Shown here: positions 8,071 through 17,270 of the stretch, in pieces
How positions within the stretch are numbered: the first letter of the stretch is position 1
Layout: every line of letters begins with the position of its first letter
NCBI RefSeq assembly: GCF_034387475.1
Contig: NZ_JAXCIL010000001.1
Coordinates: 2,542,001-2,606,000, forward strand
Length of the DNA stretch: 64,000 nt
Origin: Pseudomonas sp. Teo4
GTDB taxonomy: Bacteria; Pseudomonadota; Gammaproteobacteria; Pseudomonadales; Pseudomonadaceae
Direction of reading: 5' to 3'
The notes under the pieces: model-generated
Databases searched by the model: none
Seen by the model: the letters and a program-made list of their open reading frames with translations, nothing else
Told to the model about the DNA's origin: nothing
Translations under genes and position numbers: made by a program

Positions 8071-9246
8071 TTGTCGATCTTCAGAAATCAAAAGGCCCTT
8101 GTAGAACTCGCCCTGATCCTTGGCGTGTTTTCGTTGTGTACGGGCGAATTCGCGGTAATGGGGTTGCTCTCTAACCTTTCCGCAGCTTTCACCATGCCCG
8201 AAACATCCGTCGCGCACCTGATCAGCGCTTACGCGCTGGGCGTGGTCATCGGTGCACCCATCATGGTATTTGTTGGCGTCTACCTAAAGAAACAGCATTT
8301 GATCCTGTTCCTGCTCGGGATCTACACCGTTTCAAACGCGCTCAGCCTGCTTGCACCGAACTACGAAACACTCTTGCTTTCACGCCTGATCGCGGGCTTC
8401 CCTCACGCTGCATACTTTGGCGTTGCCGCGACCATTGCTGCCTCGATGGCACCGTTTAACAAACGAGGAAAAGCGGTCAGTCGTATTTTGCTCGGCGTCA
8501 CTGCAGCCATTTTGCTTGGAGCACCAGGGGCGACATACCTGGGCCAGGCGCTCGGCTGGCGCTGGGTATTTGGCAGCATCACTGTCTTGAGCGTTCTGAG
8601 CTTGGTCTTGCTCTACCGCCACGCCCCTAACGTGGAGAATGAAGCTCGGATGGATTTCAAGGCGGAGATCGCATCGTTCAAGAGCACCCAGGTATGGCTG
8701 GCTCTGGCTATTGGGGCCATCGGCTTCTCGGGCATGTTCGGGGTCTACAGCTACCTTGCACCAACCGTCCTGCATGTCACCGGACTCAGTGAAAACTGGA
8801 TTGCGCCGATGCTTGCGGTCTTTGGCATCGGAACCATGATCGGCAACCTTGCCGGTGGCTGGCTATACGATAAATACAAATTCCTCGCTGTAAACCAAGT
8901 GATGATCTTCAGTGTTGTCGCACTGTTTGCATTCCCTTTGCTATCGAAGTCGATGACAGGGATCACGTTTGGCGCGCTAATGTTGGGCTGCATGGTGGCA
9001 CTCACTCCCGCCCTTCAAATGAGACTCATGGATGTCAGCAAACACGGTCAATCGTTGGTTGCTGCTTCGAACCATGCCGCCCTCAATTTTGCAAACGCGC
9101 TTGGCCCATGGATCTGTGGGCTCGCCATCAACGCCGGCTGGGGTTGGACTTCGACAGGCTACGTTGGTGCAGCAATGGCACTTGCAGGATGTCTGATTTA
9201 CGGGGTCGCCAGGATACTTGAGAAAAGGTCAACTGAAGCAGGGTAA
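8071..9246 (+). CDS. MFS transporter, DHA1 (AraJ/YdhP-like) family
   Basis: A 391-residue inner-membrane major facilitator protein with about 12 hydrophobic segments. The first reads LGVFSLCTGEFAVMGLL, with the G-E-F motif of AraJ/arabinose-efflux-like exporters. RLIAGFPHAAYFGVAA and the C-terminal SNHAALNFANALGPW are family signatures. I choose TTG at 8071, preceded by GAGG at 8 bp. A GTG at 8035 would add 12 residues. It strongly resembles the second MFS protein at 30829, with the same GEF, ISAYA.GVV.GAP and SNHAALN motifs, so the two are paralogues. Substrate unknown. Confidence 0.85.
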   Translation: MSIFRNQKALVELALILGVFSLCTGEFAVMGLLSNLSAAFTMPETSVAHLISAYALGVVIGAPIMVFVGVYLKKQHLILFLLGIYTVSNALSLLAPNYETLLLSRLIAGFPHAAYFGVAATIAASMAPFNKRGKAVSRILLGVTAAILLGAPGATYLGQALGWRWVFGSITVLSVLSLVLLYRHAPNVENEARMDFKAEIASFKSTQVWLALAIGAIGFSGMFGVYSYLAPTVLHVTGLSENWIAPMLAVFGIGTMIGNLAGGWLYDKYKFLAVNQVMIFSVVALFAFPLLSKSMTGITFGALMLGCMVALTPALQMRLMDVSKHGQSLVAASNHAALNFANALGPWICGLAINAGWGWTSTGYVGAAMALAGCLIYGVARILEKRSTEAG

Positions 9247-9264
9247 TAACCTGGGGATCACGAG

Positions 9265-9870
9265 TCATGATCTGAGGTGCAAGTCGACCAAGGCCGAGAT
9301 CTCATCGGCCTTGCTGCATCCCAAATCATGATCACCTCCAGACAGGATATGCAGCTCTGACACAGGTATTAATGAGGCAAGCTTGCGTCCAACTGCCACC
9401 GGGCTGTATGGGTCTTGGTCACCCCAAAGCAGTAAGGTTCGAGCGCGAAGACGACTGATTTCCTCACTGAGATCAGATGAGAAACGTGTAAACCAGTCAG
9501 GAAAAAAATACTGCCCCGCGAAATCAGCTCGCCAGTCCCGAGCACCAAAAGCGCTCATGTCCAGCCCCCCGGATGTGACTGCTAGTACCAAGTGAGAGAC
9601 CAGGCCTGGACGTGCATTGGCGGCTTGTACTGCAACCACACCACCCATGGATTGAGCGATCAGTGCGGTGGGTCTATCGATCAGTGATACAACTCTTTCG
9701 ACGACATCAGAAAGCCCCTGAATTCCTGGGGCATCGGGCACGCCTCCAAATCCCGGATACCCCAAAAAAATCTGCTTTACTGGACACTCCAGTGCGTCAG
9801 CCAAGGGTTGCCAGAACTCAACTCGTCCCGATGCCCCTGGCAAAAAAATCAGCTGCTCAATTCCGGACAT
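9265..9870 (-). CDS. Small alpha/beta-fold hydrolase
   Basis: A 201-residue alpha/beta hydrolase, shorter than the usual 250-300 residues because the cap region is reduced. Ser74 in the nucleophile elbow QSMGG, Asp151 or Asp153 in WGDQDPY and His181 in GGDHDL form the likely triad. LPGASGRVEFW near the N-terminus is the oxyanion-hole loop. The ribosome site AGGTGAG is 6 bp before the ATG. It is convergent with the MFS gene. It could be an esterase or lactonase of the neighbouring pathway, but the substrate cannot be told. Confidence 0.8.
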   Translation of the reverse strand: MSGIEQLIFLPGASGRVEFWQPLADALECPVKQIFLGYPGFGGVPDAPGIQGLSDVVERVVSLIDRPTALIAQSMGGVVAVQAANARPGLVSHLVLAVTSGGLDMSAFGARDWRADFAGQYFFPDWFTRFSSDLSEEISRLRARTLLLWGDQDPYSPVAVGRKLASLIPVSELHILSGGDHDLGCSKADEISALVDLHLRS

Positions 9871-10460
9871 TTCTCACCTTTCCACTACTCCATGTGTTGG
9901 GCCGCCTGTCCACATCCTAGGCGCATATAACGAGCTGGCCGCAAATATTGAAGGCTCTATCGTAGCTTAAATTATCGGATCACATAAAAGAAACCAGGGA
10001 TTGGAATGTCCGCACCCTGGCAAAATGTGAGTAAAGCGCAGTGTCTACTTCATGCATGGCCATAACATCCGTGATCCAGTGCATGAGGCGCACTGATGAT
10101 AGTCGAATGAAGCGTGATAGAGTGTACCATTTTGACCCACCTACCGGGAAATTTTAACTAAGCCTGCTTAAGCTTCCAAGCACAACCTAACAGCCGAGAG
10201 CGCAATCCAAGAAAAATCTAAGCATTCACAAGGATCTTAATAAAAAAGCATAGCAATTCTCCGCCGACCAATTAACAGAGAGGTTGCTATGCAAAGAGGG
10301 TGAACATGCAAAAAAATAGCGAACAGACCAACACGCCATCAACCGCACTAGAACCATAGACGGGCGGCAACTAAACCCTGCCATCAGGATAGACGGCAGC
10401 ACATCCCATTCACAATCAAAGACTAAGACCACAGAATACAAATCAACAAAATTCAATAAC
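9871..10460. other. Intergenic stretch without a recognised gene
   Basis: About 590 AT-richer bases lie between the divergent start of the hydrolase and the 3' end of the SDR gene. A 76-codon minus-strand frame (10226-10456) has no recognisable family and an unusual composition, so I do not call it. No transposase fragment, tRNA or clear hairpin was found. Confidence 0.6.
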
Positions 10461-11207
10461 TTACTGCGCAGTCACACCACCATCAACAACCAGCTCGGCA
10501 CCCGTCATGTATGAAGACTTGTCCGACAGAAGAAACGCTACAGCCTCAGATACTTCAGACGCTTGGCCAACACGCTTCAAAATACTTGCATTGACCAATA
10601 ATTTTTCAGCCTCCGCATCCTCAAGATATTTCGCCACCATCGGTGTTTCGATTGTACCAGGATGAACCGAGTTCACTCGAATGCCGTAACCTGCATAATC
10701 CACGGCGACTGCCTTAGTAAAAAGCCGGACTGCCCCTTTTGTTGCACAATAGGCACTCAACCCAGGCAAATTAGCAACAACACCGGAAATGGAAGAAATA
10801 TTTACAATGACTCCAGCTTTTGAAAGCTTGAGCGCTGGCAGCGCATGCTGGCATCCAAAAAAGGTACCTTTAATATTCACATCGATTATTAAATCGAGTT
10901 CTTGCGCAGTAATTTCTTCGACAGACTTAGACAGCACAACACCCGCGTTATTCACTAGACCATCAAGCCTGCCATAGTCAGCGATTACTTTTTCGATCAG
11001 CGACCGCCAGCTAGACGAGCAGGAAACATCCAGTTCATAAAATACAGCGCAACCGCCAGATACATTGATGATTTCTGCCACTTCATGTCCAGCTGGATCA
11101 AGGTCTGCCAGCACTACAACCGCACCATAAGCCGCACAGATACGTGCATGGGAAGCCCCCATACCCTTCGAAGCACCAGTAATAAGCACAATTTTATTAT
11201 TTAACAT
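10461..11207 (-). CDS. Short-chain dehydrogenase/reductase (SDR) 1
   Basis: A 248-residue classical SDR with the nucleotide motif TGASKGMG, NNAG at about residue 86 and the catalytic Ser139, Tyr153 and Lys157 (YCATK). It ends MTGAELVVDGGVTAQ. Asp36 after the second strand suggests NAD preference. I start it at the ATG at 11207. An upstream TTG at 11228 is possible but less likely. It is downstream of the D-2-hydroxyacid dehydrogenase on the same strand, separated by a strong hairpin. It is a likely alcohol dehydrogenase of the cluster and a paralogue of the SDR at 25407, which ends in the same GGYTAQ/GGVTAQ way. Confidence 0.88.
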   Translation of the reverse strand: MLNNKIVLITGASKGMGASHARICAAYGAVVVLADLDPAGHEVAEIINVSGGCAVFYELDVSCSSSWRSLIEKVIADYGRLDGLVNNAGVVLSKSVEEITAQELDLIIDVNIKGTFFGCQHALPALKLSKAGVIVNISSISGVVANLPGLSAYCATKGAVRLFTKAVAVDYAGYGIRVNSVHPGTIETPMVAKYLEDAEAEKLLVNASILKRVGQASEVSEAVAFLLSDKSSYMTGAELVVDGGVTAQ

Positions 11208-11245
11208 TTGTATTGCCCCGGCATCCAATCAGGAGGGTGACGCTT

Positions 11246-11281
11246 GAAGGAGGCGCGCTGATCTACCAGCGCGCCTCCTTC
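11246..11281 (-). terminator. Strong hairpin after the D-2-hydroxyacid dehydrogenase gene
   Basis: A perfect 15-bp GC-rich stem (11246-11260 with 11267-11281) and loop ATCTAC lie 5 bp beyond the stop at 11287. There is no U-run on either strand, so it is a factor-dependent terminator or an mRNA 3'-end protector that would reduce expression of the downstream SDR. Confidence 0.65.
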
Positions 11282-11286
11282 AGAGG

Positions 11287-12228
11287 TCAGCTGACAACGT
11301 CAGGCAGTTGCTCACCAGTCAAGGCACGGCGTGCTCGATCAATCGCGCCATCCTGAAGCGCACCGATCGAGGTAGTGGATCGCCAGGCGATATGCGGAGT
11401 GATGATCAAGTTTGGTGCTCCACGCAGAGGGTTATCTTGCGGCAACGGCTCTTTTGCAAACACGTCCAGAGCCGCCCCTGCGATCTCGCCAGTGCGCAGT
11501 GCATGTGCCAATGCGGGTTCATCAATCAGGCCGCCACGCGAGACATTCACAATGACGGCGTTCTTTCGCATGCGCTTGAGAACGTCGGTCGAAATCATAT
11601 CGCGCGTATCTGCATTGAGCGGCAGGTGCAACGAGACCACATCAGATTGCTCCAGGATGTCCTTCAGCGACGCCTGCTCGAAATCGTCAAACTTCGCGAA
11701 CGGATCATACGCTTTCACCTTTACGCCCAAAGCAGCCCACCACTTGGCAGTCAGACGCCCGATACGCCCCATGCCAACGATACCAACCTCAAGGTTGGCG
11801 AACTTCGGTGTGTCGTAAGCAATAGTCCCTGCCCAACCGTTGTTCTCGATAGACGCTTGCCCATGGGGCAGACGACGAGACAGAGCGACCCCCATTGCTA
11901 GAGCATGGGCCGCAACTTCCTCCGAGGAAGCGTCTGGGACGATCGTGACCGGTACGCCGACCTTGGCAGCTGCTTTGACATCAATATTGTCATAACCGAT
12001 GCCGTAGCGAACCACCGCCTTGCAACGCGTCATTTGAGCAAACTCGGTTTCGGTTACTTTGCCGTAGGGCGTAACCATGACGACTTCTGCATCCGCCATT
12101 CCAGCAGTAAATGCTTGTTGGTCAGCAGCAGCGACGAGTTTCATGCCAAACTCTTCGGCAAGTTTCTGCTCCCGTTCAAGATGTGGAAACTGGTGAGGAG
12201 CAATCAAAAGAGTGCCACGGCTAGACAT
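11287..12228 (-). CDS. D-2-hydroxyacid dehydrogenase (CtBP/phosphoglycerate dehydrogenase-like)
   Basis: A 313-residue NAD-dependent dehydrogenase of the D-isomer-specific family, which reduces 2-oxoacids or oxidises D-2-hydroxyacids. The cofactor site is GMGRIG (152-157). The catalytic triad is Arg231 in SRGG, Glu260 in AKEPL and His279 in TPHIAW. Glyoxylate/hydroxypyruvate reductases belong to the same family, so it might serve the nearby glyoxylate genes, but its closest neighbours are the permease and SDR. The ribosome site is weak (AGGTG). Substrate unproven. Confidence 0.87.
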   Translation of the reverse strand: MSSRGTLLIAPHQFPHLEREQKLAEEFGMKLVAAADQQAFTAGMADAEVVMVTPYGKVTETEFAQMTRCKAVVRYGIGYDNIDVKAAAKVGVPVTIVPDASSEEVAAHALAMGVALSRRLPHGQASIENNGWAGTIAYDTPKFANLEVGIVGMGRIGRLTAKWWAALGVKVKAYDPFAKFDDFEQASLKDILEQSDVVSLHLPLNADTRDMISTDVLKRMRKNAVIVNVSRGGLIDEPALAHALRTGEIAGAALDVFAKEPLPQDNPLRGAPNLIITPHIAWRSTTSIGALQDGAIDRARRALTGEQLPDVVS

Positions 12229-12267
12229 AATCTACACCTATACTTAAACAATTAACCATTAGAAAGC

Positions 12268-12294
12268 TCCTCCCTGAGTCCATCTCAGGGAGGA
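12268..12294 (-). terminator. Terminator-like hairpin after APC permease 1
   Basis: TCCTCCCTGAG (12268-12278) pairs perfectly with CTCAGGGAGGA (12284-12294) around a five-base loop. It is 13 bp beyond the permease stop, between the permease and the dehydrogenase that follows on the same strand. No long U-run. Confidence 0.65.
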
Positions 12295-12306
12295 TGACAA
12301 GAAATT

Positions 12307-13788
12307 TCAGTCCACTCGACGCCCGATCCGCTCGTAGATTGCAGAACCACGCACCTGAAGAAAAATCGCAAGAATCACACCTACTCCAATTGACACATAG
12401 GTCATCGCAACCAGTGACCAGAGAACAGCAGGTGGCGCGTCAATCAAAAGTTCAATATTACGAGTAGCAGTAACAAGTACCGCTCCGATACCAATCGCAG
12501 CGATCAGGGGAGCCACAAAGGTTTTCCAGAAACAACTCGCTTGATCCTTTCTGCGGAAGAAAATCAATACCGCCACAGAGGTCAAGAACAACAACTGGAG
12601 CATTCCGTAGAACGCGATACCACCTGCTGCTCCATAAAGCGCAGTCTCCTTGGTTCCGGTCAGAACCAGAACAATAATTGCGACGAGAATTACACCACCC
12701 ACAACTACCGCTGAAATATAAGGCGAGCCGTGTTTCGGATGCACTGCCGCCAGTGCTCGCGGGAAAATACCGTCCACACTCAAGGAGTGAGTGTATCGAG
12801 ACAGAATATTTTGCAGTGACAGGGACGACGCAAACATACTGGTCAACAACAGCACGCCCACGATCTGGTTAGCCATGGCACCAAAATAACGCAGCAACGC
12901 ATCTGGCATCATACCGGCGGGGTTAGCCTGAGCATTTGCTACCGCATTGGACGCACCAGCCGAAATGATCAGCGCGTACGACGAGATAGCGTAGAAGATC
13001 CCCAGGAACAGGATGGCGAGATAGGTTGCTCGCGGAATCGTATTAGAAGGATCACGCACTTCATCCCGGTAGATCGCTGTGGCTTCAAAGCCGTTGAACA
13101 GGCCGACACAGAACAGCAGAAGCAGACCAACCTTCGGCGCTATCAGGCTGGCTGGAGCCCAAGGCTCGAAAGTATGCCCCTCTGGGCCACCGTTAAAGAG
13201 AACAACAGTATCGAACACCACAATGGCAATGATTTCGAGCACCAGAAGCCGAGAAAGTAGCTTCGCCGAGAACTCTACGTTGAAATAACTCATGATCCAG
13301 ACGACCGTTAGCATCACGATCGACCACACCCACCACGGTGTCACGCTAACTATGGAGAAGCTTGCAAGGAGGTTATTCACCGCCAAACCAGCCAACACAA
13401 TTGCTGAAACGATGTTGAAACTGTAGGTAATTAGCGCAAGGAACGACGCGCCCAGTCCAATTTTTTTGCCCAGCCCTTCGGTGATGTAGGTATAGAACGC
13501 ACCAGGACGCGGTACTCGGCGCGTCATATTGGTGAAGCCCAGTGCGAATAGAATCATAAGAACGGTGGCACCGAGGAATGCGATCGGGACACCAATACCG
13601 TAGCTGATGTTGTAGGACAGATAGCCGAATACCACCCCTAGCGGGGCGCTGAAGGCCAACACCGTGAATACGAGATCAAGGGTACCCATGTTGCCCTTGA
13701 GTTTGAAATCAGTTCGCGGTGCGTCCGTCACCTCAGAAGACAACTCCCCTGTCTGTTGTGGATGGTTCAGCACTGAGCTCATTTTCAT
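12307..13788 (-). CDS. APC-family amino acid/amine permease 1
   Basis: A 493-residue inner-membrane transporter of the amino acid-polyamine-organocation superfamily with about 12 membrane segments. The hydrophilic N-terminus is followed by LKGNMGTLDLVFTVLAFSAPLGVVFGY. FNGFEATAIYRDEVRDPSNTIPRATY is the typical APC loop, and SRYTHSLSVDGIFPRALAAVHPKHGSPY the later conserved part. Two close starts (ATG 13788 and 13782) are possible. It is one of three paralogues here (also 21655 and 32972) sharing the same N-terminal motif and the FE(A/S)TA(I/V/L)(Y/F)RDEV motif. It probably imports a substrate or pathway-related amine or amino acid. Confidence 0.88.
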   Translation of the reverse strand: MKMSSVLNHPQQTGELSSEVTDAPRTDFKLKGNMGTLDLVFTVLAFSAPLGVVFGYLSYNISYGIGVPIAFLGATVLMILFALGFTNMTRRVPRPGAFYTYITEGLGKKIGLGASFLALITYSFNIVSAIVLAGLAVNNLLASFSIVSVTPWWVWSIVMLTVVWIMSYFNVEFSAKLLSRLLVLEIIAIVVFDTVVLFNGGPEGHTFEPWAPASLIAPKVGLLLLFCVGLFNGFEATAIYRDEVRDPSNTIPRATYLAILFLGIFYAISSYALIISAGASNAVANAQANPAGMMPDALLRYFGAMANQIVGVLLLTSMFASSLSLQNILSRYTHSLSVDGIFPRALAAVHPKHGSPYISAVVVGGVILVAIIVLVLTGTKETALYGAAGGIAFYGMLQLLFLTSVAVLIFFRRKDQASCFWKTFVAPLIAAIGIGAVLVTATRNIELLIDAPPAVLWSLVAMTYVSIGVGVILAIFLQVRGSAIYERIGRRVD

Positions 13789-13940
13789 TTACCTGTGAGA
13801 GTTTTTGTCACTTCGCCTTAAGACGGAGCGTTTTTATGGCAGGAAAACTGTTCAGGGAGGCCCATGTCGCACGCAGGCCTATGACTTATTTTTCTTCATC
13901 CTGAAGGCTTTACGAGAGCAGCATTCTCGCTAGCCTAGAA

Positions 13941-13968
13941 ACTCTCTCGATCACTTGTTAGAGAGAGT
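13941..13968. other. Perfect 8-bp inverted repeat
   Basis: ACTCTCTC (13941-13948) and GAGAGAGT (13961-13968) flank a 12-base loop in the 229-bp gap between the aldehyde dehydrogenase and the permease. It could be a terminator stem or an operator for the permease promoter. Confidence 0.35.
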
Positions 13969-13982
13969 GAGCTAGTTTCAGG

Positions 13983-14009
13983 CCAGGTGGAAGCCCTTCT
14001 TCCACCTGG
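13983..14009 (-). terminator. Hairpin after the aldehyde dehydrogenase gene
   Basis: A perfect 11-bp stem CCAGGTGGAAG / CTTCCACCTGG with loop CCCTT lies 8 bp past the stop codon at 14018. There is no U-run but the position is right for an RNA 3' end. Confidence 0.65.
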
Positions 14010-14017
14010 TGTCAGGG

Positions 14018-15550
14018 TTACTCCCCGAGCAGCGATCCCAGCGCGGCTACGGTTTTTCGGCTTTGCTGACGAGCGAACTGCTGGACATACCACTTGCCCA
14101 GGGCCTGCTTGCCAGTGGAGCCGCTCGCTTTCCAGCCACCGAAGGCTTGTGCAACTGGCCACCAGCCGGTGGTTGCATGCCCAGGAACGTTCACGTTCAC
14201 ACAGCCTGCTTCAATCTCACGCAGGAAGGTGCGTGCTTCTTCGATGTCGCCGGTGTAGATACCAGCAGTGAGACCCATCGAGGTTGCGTTCGCAGCAGCC
14301 AATGCGGATTCAAAGTCTGGCACCACGCTGATCGATACCAGCGGCAGGAAGTACTCAGTGACCGCAAGCTCATGATCGACTGGAACGCCCGATATCACGG
14401 TAGCGTCAGCGAAATAGCCATCGAGATTCAGAACCTCACCGCCGTCAACGCGGAAACCACTTTTCTTCGCCTGCGCCACGACTTTCTCGAAGCGCTGCAC
14501 GGCGCGACGCTCAACCAGGGGGCCACCGAAGCTGCCTTCTTCGATAGGGTCAGCAATCTTCAACTTCGCACGACGCTCTGCTACAAGCTCAACCAGTCGG
14601 TCGTAGGCTTTCGGAGTAGCAATCACGCGAGACAACGCACTGCACTTCTGACCGACCAAATCAAACGCCGAGAACACGATACCGTCGGCTGCCACTTCCA
14701 GGTCTGCAGTATCGGTAACGATGACGGGGTTCTTACCGCCCATCTCTGCAATGACTGGACGCGGGTAAGCACCGTTACTGAACTGACGGATTATTTCCTG
14801 GCCAACCGACACCGAACCGGTGAAGGACATGCCATCGACATTGCTGGCCACCAGAGCTCGCCCAGGCTCGTCTGCACCGTGAATGATGTTTACCAGACCA
14901 ACCGGCAAGTCCATAGCCGCACACATTTCGTAGACCGCATGGCAAGACCATGGGCCATGGTGACTGGATTTGATCACCATGCCGTTACCGGCAATGATCG
15001 CAGCGATCGTTGGGCCGGCGGCTTGTACGATGGGGTAGTTGAACGGTGTGATGAAGCCGAACACACCATACGGGCGAAGCACCGAGGCGTTAGCAAGACC
15101 GGACAGATCATCCTCGCGCTCATCTTCGAATGCGCCTGGCTGGCTCGCGTACTGAACGTAGTACTTGAGCATTTCCAGGACTTCCAGAGGCTCTGCACGT
15201 GCACCGGATTGCGTTTTGCCGATTTCAACCGCTACTCGAACAGTCCAGTCATCTACCTTGCTTTGAACGTAGTCGTAGGCCTTGATCACACGAGCAAGAC
15301 GCTCATGCAAAGGGACTTTCACCCACTCACGTTGTGCTTCACGACTCTTTTGAACAGCGAGGTTTACGAGATCAGCCGGCGCGTCGTAGCAACCAGAGAC
15401 GATGACCGACGGATGGGCTGGATCTTCCCGCTGAATCAGATCGCCATGATAGTACTCTTTACCAGCAATCACGTGCGGAACGATCACAGGTCGGCGCTGA
15501 CGTTGGGCCAATACGGCTTCAGCAAAATCTATATGGTTAGCAGTAGACAT
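14018..15550 (-). CDS. NAD(P)-dependent aldehyde dehydrogenase
   Basis: A 510-residue ALDH-superfamily enzyme oxidising an aldehyde to the acid. The oxyanion Asn171 (FITPFNYP), general base Glu269 (AEMGGKNPVIV) and nucleophile Cys303 (VGQKCSALSR) are all present. The GQKCSALSR block and the overall layout resemble the pyrroline-5-carboxylate dehydrogenase branch more than betaine-type ALDHs, hinting at an amino or dicarboxylic semialdehyde. The ribosome site GAGGA is 5 bp before the ATG. It is divergent from the aminotransferase at 15880, with matching half-sites between them. A semialdehyde produced by the transaminase could be its substrate. Confidence 0.92.
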   Translation of the reverse strand: MSTANHIDFAEAVLAQRQRRPVIVPHVIAGKEYYHGDLIQREDPAHPSVIVSGCYDAPADLVNLAVQKSREAQREWVKVPLHERLARVIKAYDYVQSKVDDWTVRVAVEIGKTQSGARAEPLEVLEMLKYYVQYASQPGAFEDEREDDLSGLANASVLRPYGVFGFITPFNYPIVQAAGPTIAAIIAGNGMVIKSSHHGPWSCHAVYEMCAAMDLPVGLVNIIHGADEPGRALVASNVDGMSFTGSVSVGQEIIRQFSNGAYPRPVIAEMGGKNPVIVTDTADLEVAADGIVFSAFDLVGQKCSALSRVIATPKAYDRLVELVAERRAKLKIADPIEEGSFGGPLVERRAVQRFEKVVAQAKKSGFRVDGGEVLNLDGYFADATVISGVPVDHELAVTEYFLPLVSISVVPDFESALAAANATSMGLTAGIYTGDIEEARTFLREIEAGCVNVNVPGHATTGWWPVAQAFGGWKASGSTGKQALGKWYVQQFARQQSRKTVAALGSLLGE

Positions 15551-15628
15551 CTTATTCCTCGTACCAGTCAGGTGACACTCGGTCGAGTGCTCGCTTCGTG
15601 GACTAGGCTAACCTCGGACGCTTATTGC

Positions 15629-15637
15629 AACTGTGCC
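15629..15637. promoter_or_regulatory. AACTGTGCC half-site upstream of the aldehyde dehydrogenase
   Basis: AACTGTGCC is the exact reverse complement of GGCACAGTT at 15795-15803 in the same divergent 329-bp control region. The same half-sites form a tight palindrome upstream of the SDR at 25407. It may be an operator of the AcoR-like regulator at 23336. Confidence 0.45.
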
Positions 15638-15794
15638 AACCTGATACACGCCCTCAAGTCATTGTTATTGCAAGTGCATTTGGGCTCCCCTATCCCTCAC
15701 TTCTTCTGACTGAGCAGACAAACAAACGCTGCTAGTCGCTCCCACTGCCTTATTAAAAAGCAATGCCATTCCCTCTCCTCACTTGTCCCAAGTC

Positions 15795-15803
15795 GGCACA
15801 GTT
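15795..15803. promoter_or_regulatory. GGCACAGTT half-site upstream of the aminotransferase
   Basis: This is the partner of the site at 15629-15637, in opposite orientation and 166 bp away centre to centre, 77 bp before the aminotransferase start. The remaining control region shows no -24/-12 promoter that I can find. Confidence 0.45.
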
Positions 15804-15879
15804 TGACCTCCGATCTCGGGGATAGGCTAAGCCCACGATGACGACCCAATAGGTCATTCTTCCCGGAGACAGGCGCAAC

Positions 15880-17145
15880 ATGGCGATCGAAAACAAAAGC
15901 GACCAAGCTCGCAACGTGACTGAGGATCCACACATCCGTCGTGGCACGAAGGGTTTCCCTCTTCTCCCTGGCGGCTTTGGGCGATCCACTTACTACACTG
16001 GCGCACCTACTCCTTATGCCGTTCGCGGTGAAGGCTATAAGGTATGGGACGACCGGGGACGTGAGTTGATCGATGCCAACAACAACTTCACCACCTTGAT
16101 CCACGGCAATGCGCACCCACAGCTGGTTGAAGCTGCCACCCGCGCAATCAAATCCGGCAGCTGCTGGGGCATTCCGAACACCCATGAATGGGATCACGCG
16201 GAACTGTTGCTTGCCCGCCTGCCTGGCCTTGACCAAGTGCGCTACAGCAACTCCGGTACCGAAGCTGTCATGACCGCTGTACGCGTTGCTCGTGGCGCTA
16301 CTGGGCGCGACGGCGTGATCATGATGAAAAATGGTTACCACGGTTCGTCCGACCTGGCTCTTAGCACCGGTGGCCCGCAATACCGTCGCGGGATCCCTGA
16401 AGGCGTCACCAAAGATGTGACCCTGATCGACCTGAACGACCTGGCTGCGCTAGAGGAAGCAGTATCCTCGAAGCCGAGCTACTACGCAGCGATCATCATT
16501 GACGTGCTGCCAAACCGCGCAGGCCTGATCCCTGCTGAGCAGCAATTCGTTCGTGGTGCCCGTGATCTTGCCACGCGTTACGGCATTGCTCTGATCATTG
16601 ACGAAGTCATCAGCTTCCGCCTTGGCTACAACGGCGCCTGTGCCGAATACGGCGTAACTCCAGACCTGCTGACCACCGGTAAATTGATTGGTGGCGGCTT
16701 CCCGGTCGGTGCTTTCGCGGGCCGCGAAGAGCTGATGCGCCACCTTGACCCACTGGGCCCGAACCCGCTGCCACAGGCAGGCACCTTCTCGGGCAACCCG
16801 GTCAGCATGGCTGCAGGTGCGGAATCTCTGCGACTGCTGACCCCGGAAGTCATCACCACGATGAACACCCTGGGCGACAACGCGCGCTTGTCGATCGCTC
16901 AGCGCGTAGCGTCCGTAGGCTGGGAAGTGCGTGGCAAAGGCTCGCTGCTTCGTCCATTCCCGAAAGCTGCCGGCGCATACACCACCGAGGTGCAACACAA
17001 ACTTTGGTGGGCCGCCTATGAGCGTGGCGTCCTGCTCTCCCCGGCCAACCTGGTAGCACTTTCGTCGCCAATGACGATGCAAGTTGTAGCTGATATGGCC
17101 GAACGATTGACCGATGCAATTATCGCCGTAGCCAACGCCGATTAA
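15880..17145 (+). CDS. Class III aminotransferase (glutamate-1-semialdehyde aminomutase-like)
   Basis: A 421-residue PLP enzyme of fold type I. SNSGTEAVMTAVRVAR is the phosphate-binding segment. Asp241 in IIDEV pairs with the pyridine nitrogen and Lys268 (TTGKLIGGGFPVGAF) is the Schiff-base lysine. The family includes glutamate-1-semialdehyde 2,1-aminomutase and beta-amino acid transaminases. A catabolic location next to an aldehyde dehydrogenase and far from haem genes argues for a transaminase acting on an amino compound of the pathway. It is the first gene of a plus-strand unit with the luciferase-like monooxygenase and FAH protein. Confidence 0.9.
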   Translation: MAIENKSDQARNVTEDPHIRRGTKGFPLLPGGFGRSTYYTGAPTPYAVRGEGYKVWDDRGRELIDANNNFTTLIHGNAHPQLVEAATRAIKSGSCWGIPNTHEWDHAELLLARLPGLDQVRYSNSGTEAVMTAVRVARGATGRDGVIMMKNGYHGSSDLALSTGGPQYRRGIPEGVTKDVTLIDLNDLAALEEAVSSKPSYYAAIIIDVLPNRAGLIPAEQQFVRGARDLATRYGIALIIDEVISFRLGYNGACAEYGVTPDLLTTGKLIGGGFPVGAFAGREELMRHLDPLGPNPLPQAGTFSGNPVSMAAGAESLRLLTPEVITTMNTLGDNARLSIAQRVASVGWEVRGKGSLLRPFPKAAGAYTTEVQHKLWWAAYERGVLLSPANLVALSSPMTMQVVADMAERLTDAIIAVANAD

Positions 17146-17270
17146 TCAATTTCGTCGAAAACCAGCCTTCTATTGGGCTGACTACGGTGGGTAGAACTTT
17201 CAATACGTCTTACACACGCATTGCTAATCACTGTTCTTAAATCACAAATACAACTTTGTTGGAGGTTCTC

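Noticed and set aside
10226..10456. A 76-codon minus-strand frame before SDR 1
   Set aside because: There is no ribosome site or family, and it is Cys/Trp-rich and unlike real proteins.
14009..15709. A 566-codon open frame on the plus strand
   Set aside because: It lies antisense to the aldehyde dehydrogenase, has no recognisable family and lacks a ribosome site. It arises from the high-GC third-position bias of the real gene.
15551..15879. Sigma-54 (-24/-12) promoter for the ALDH or aminotransferase
   Set aside because: TGGCAC is found on the minus strand, but the following TTGCA is only 2 bases away instead of 5, so the spacing is wrong.
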